A stretch of 5,081 nt of DNA from Acidobacteriaceae bacterium (GTDB lineage: Bacteria; Acidobacteriota; Terriglobia; Terriglobales; Acidobacteriaceae). The stretch covers positions 13,975 to 19,055 of the forward strand of contig PKYX01000102.1 of the NCBI GenBank assembly GCA_003132825.1, in the 5' to 3' direction. The notes under the pieces were generated by a model. The model saw only the letters and a list, made by a program, of their open reading frames with translations. It did not search any database and was not told the DNA's origin. Shown in pieces: positions 4,819 through 5,081 of this stretch. Made by a program: the position numbers and the translations under genes. Position 1 is the first letter of the stretch; every line of letters begins with the position of its first letter.

Positions 4819-5081
4819 TCACAGTTGGTCTCCAGTCTGCGGGTGAACGACCGAGTTTTGGACAATTATCGTCCAAGATCGGTCGGAAACGCCGCGCCAC
4901 TCCCGGAGAAGCTTGTTTGGCCGTAAGGAAACCTTGCGACGAGCAGGCGGAGGATAAAGGACGAAGTCTTGGTCGAGGATGTCCCGACGGTGGTGGGCCA
5001 GTTTGAATTTCCACAGAGGCTTCAGCATCCGGCTTATGGCATCATGGGTCAGCCTTGCGAGGTGCTTCGATGATAGATCAC
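4819..5081 (-). CDS. Unidentified reading frame entering from the right edge (3' part)
   Basis: On the minus strand a frame is open from the window edge for 86 codons and stops at 4819-4821. The first part (residues about 5-40 of the visible piece) looks coding: mostly G or C at third positions and a protein-like mix including HLARLTHDAISRMLKPLW and KFKLAHHRRDILDQDFVL. The remainder is less convincing. I cannot assign a family. The HDAISRML-then-LW pattern faintly recalls the N-terminal part of some transposases, but a C-terminus would be expected here, so this would be a truncated or frameshifted remnant. Confidence is low both that it is a gene and in any function. Confidence 0.35.
   Translation of the reverse strand, partial: DLSSKHLARLTHDAISRMLKPLWKFKLAHHRRDILDQDFVLYPPPARRKVSLRPNKLLREWRGVSDRSWTIIVQNSVVHPQTGDQL
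4850..4883. repeat. 34-bp imperfect inverted repeat
   Basis: ACCGA (4850-4854) pairs with TCGGT (4879-4883), and TTGGAC (4858-4863) with GTCCAA (4871-4876), separated by a small asymmetric interruption and a 7-base AT-rich centre. It lies 107 bases past the stop of the 160-residue gene and inside the uncertain minus-strand frame. No T-run follows on either strand, so it is not a typical terminator; a protein-binding or recombination site is possible. Confidence 0.45.

Noticed and set aside
4719..5006. 95-codon plus-strand frame after the low-GC gene
   Set aside because: It starts inside the real gene, lacks a ribosome binding site and looks like the reverse of a possible minus-strand coding frame.

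Overview
The window looks like chromosomal DNA from an acidobacterium. The main reason is the secreted protein at 2987-3793, which has a signal peptide, an LPDAPS motif and a C-terminal block of the kind I associate with acidobacterial surface proteins. The genes are moderately GC-rich: two 60-base rows of the kaiC-like gene that I counted are about 57% GC. No rRNA, tRNA or CRISPR array is visible. The taxonomic call rests on recalled family resemblance, not on a search.

Left half (1-2594, minus strand): a tightly packed three-gene operon read right to left. The order is a small winged-helix protein (2594-2148), a two-domain KaiC-like ATPase (2155-608), and the start of a sensor protein with a PocR-type ligand-binding domain that runs off the left edge (611-1). 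Neighbouring genes overlap by 8 bp and 4 bp (ATGA), so translation is probably coupled and the products made in fixed proportion. No KaiA or KaiB is present. The simplest reading is a signalling module in which a PocR-domain sensor and a winged-helix protein work with a KaiC ATPase. The KaiC keeps both P-loops and a Ser-Ser pair at the KaiC phosphosite, but its catalytic glutamate pairs are altered.

Middle (2595-4260): a 392-bp gap holds a possible sigma-54-type promoter for the operon and two adjacent palindromes. It is followed by the secreted or lipoprotein gene (3793-2987, minus). Next is a 467-bp gap between divergent genes, which contains several hairpins and an intrinsic terminator on the plus strand with no protein gene in front of it. 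This may be a small RNA or a regulatory leader for the next gene.

Right part (4261-5081): a plus-strand gene for a 160-residue helix-rich protein of unknown function, clearly less GC-rich (about 44%) than the rest. It is followed by a 34-bp imperfect inverted repeat and by an unidentified minus-strand reading frame that enters from the right edge. The composition change suggests this end is accessory DNA.
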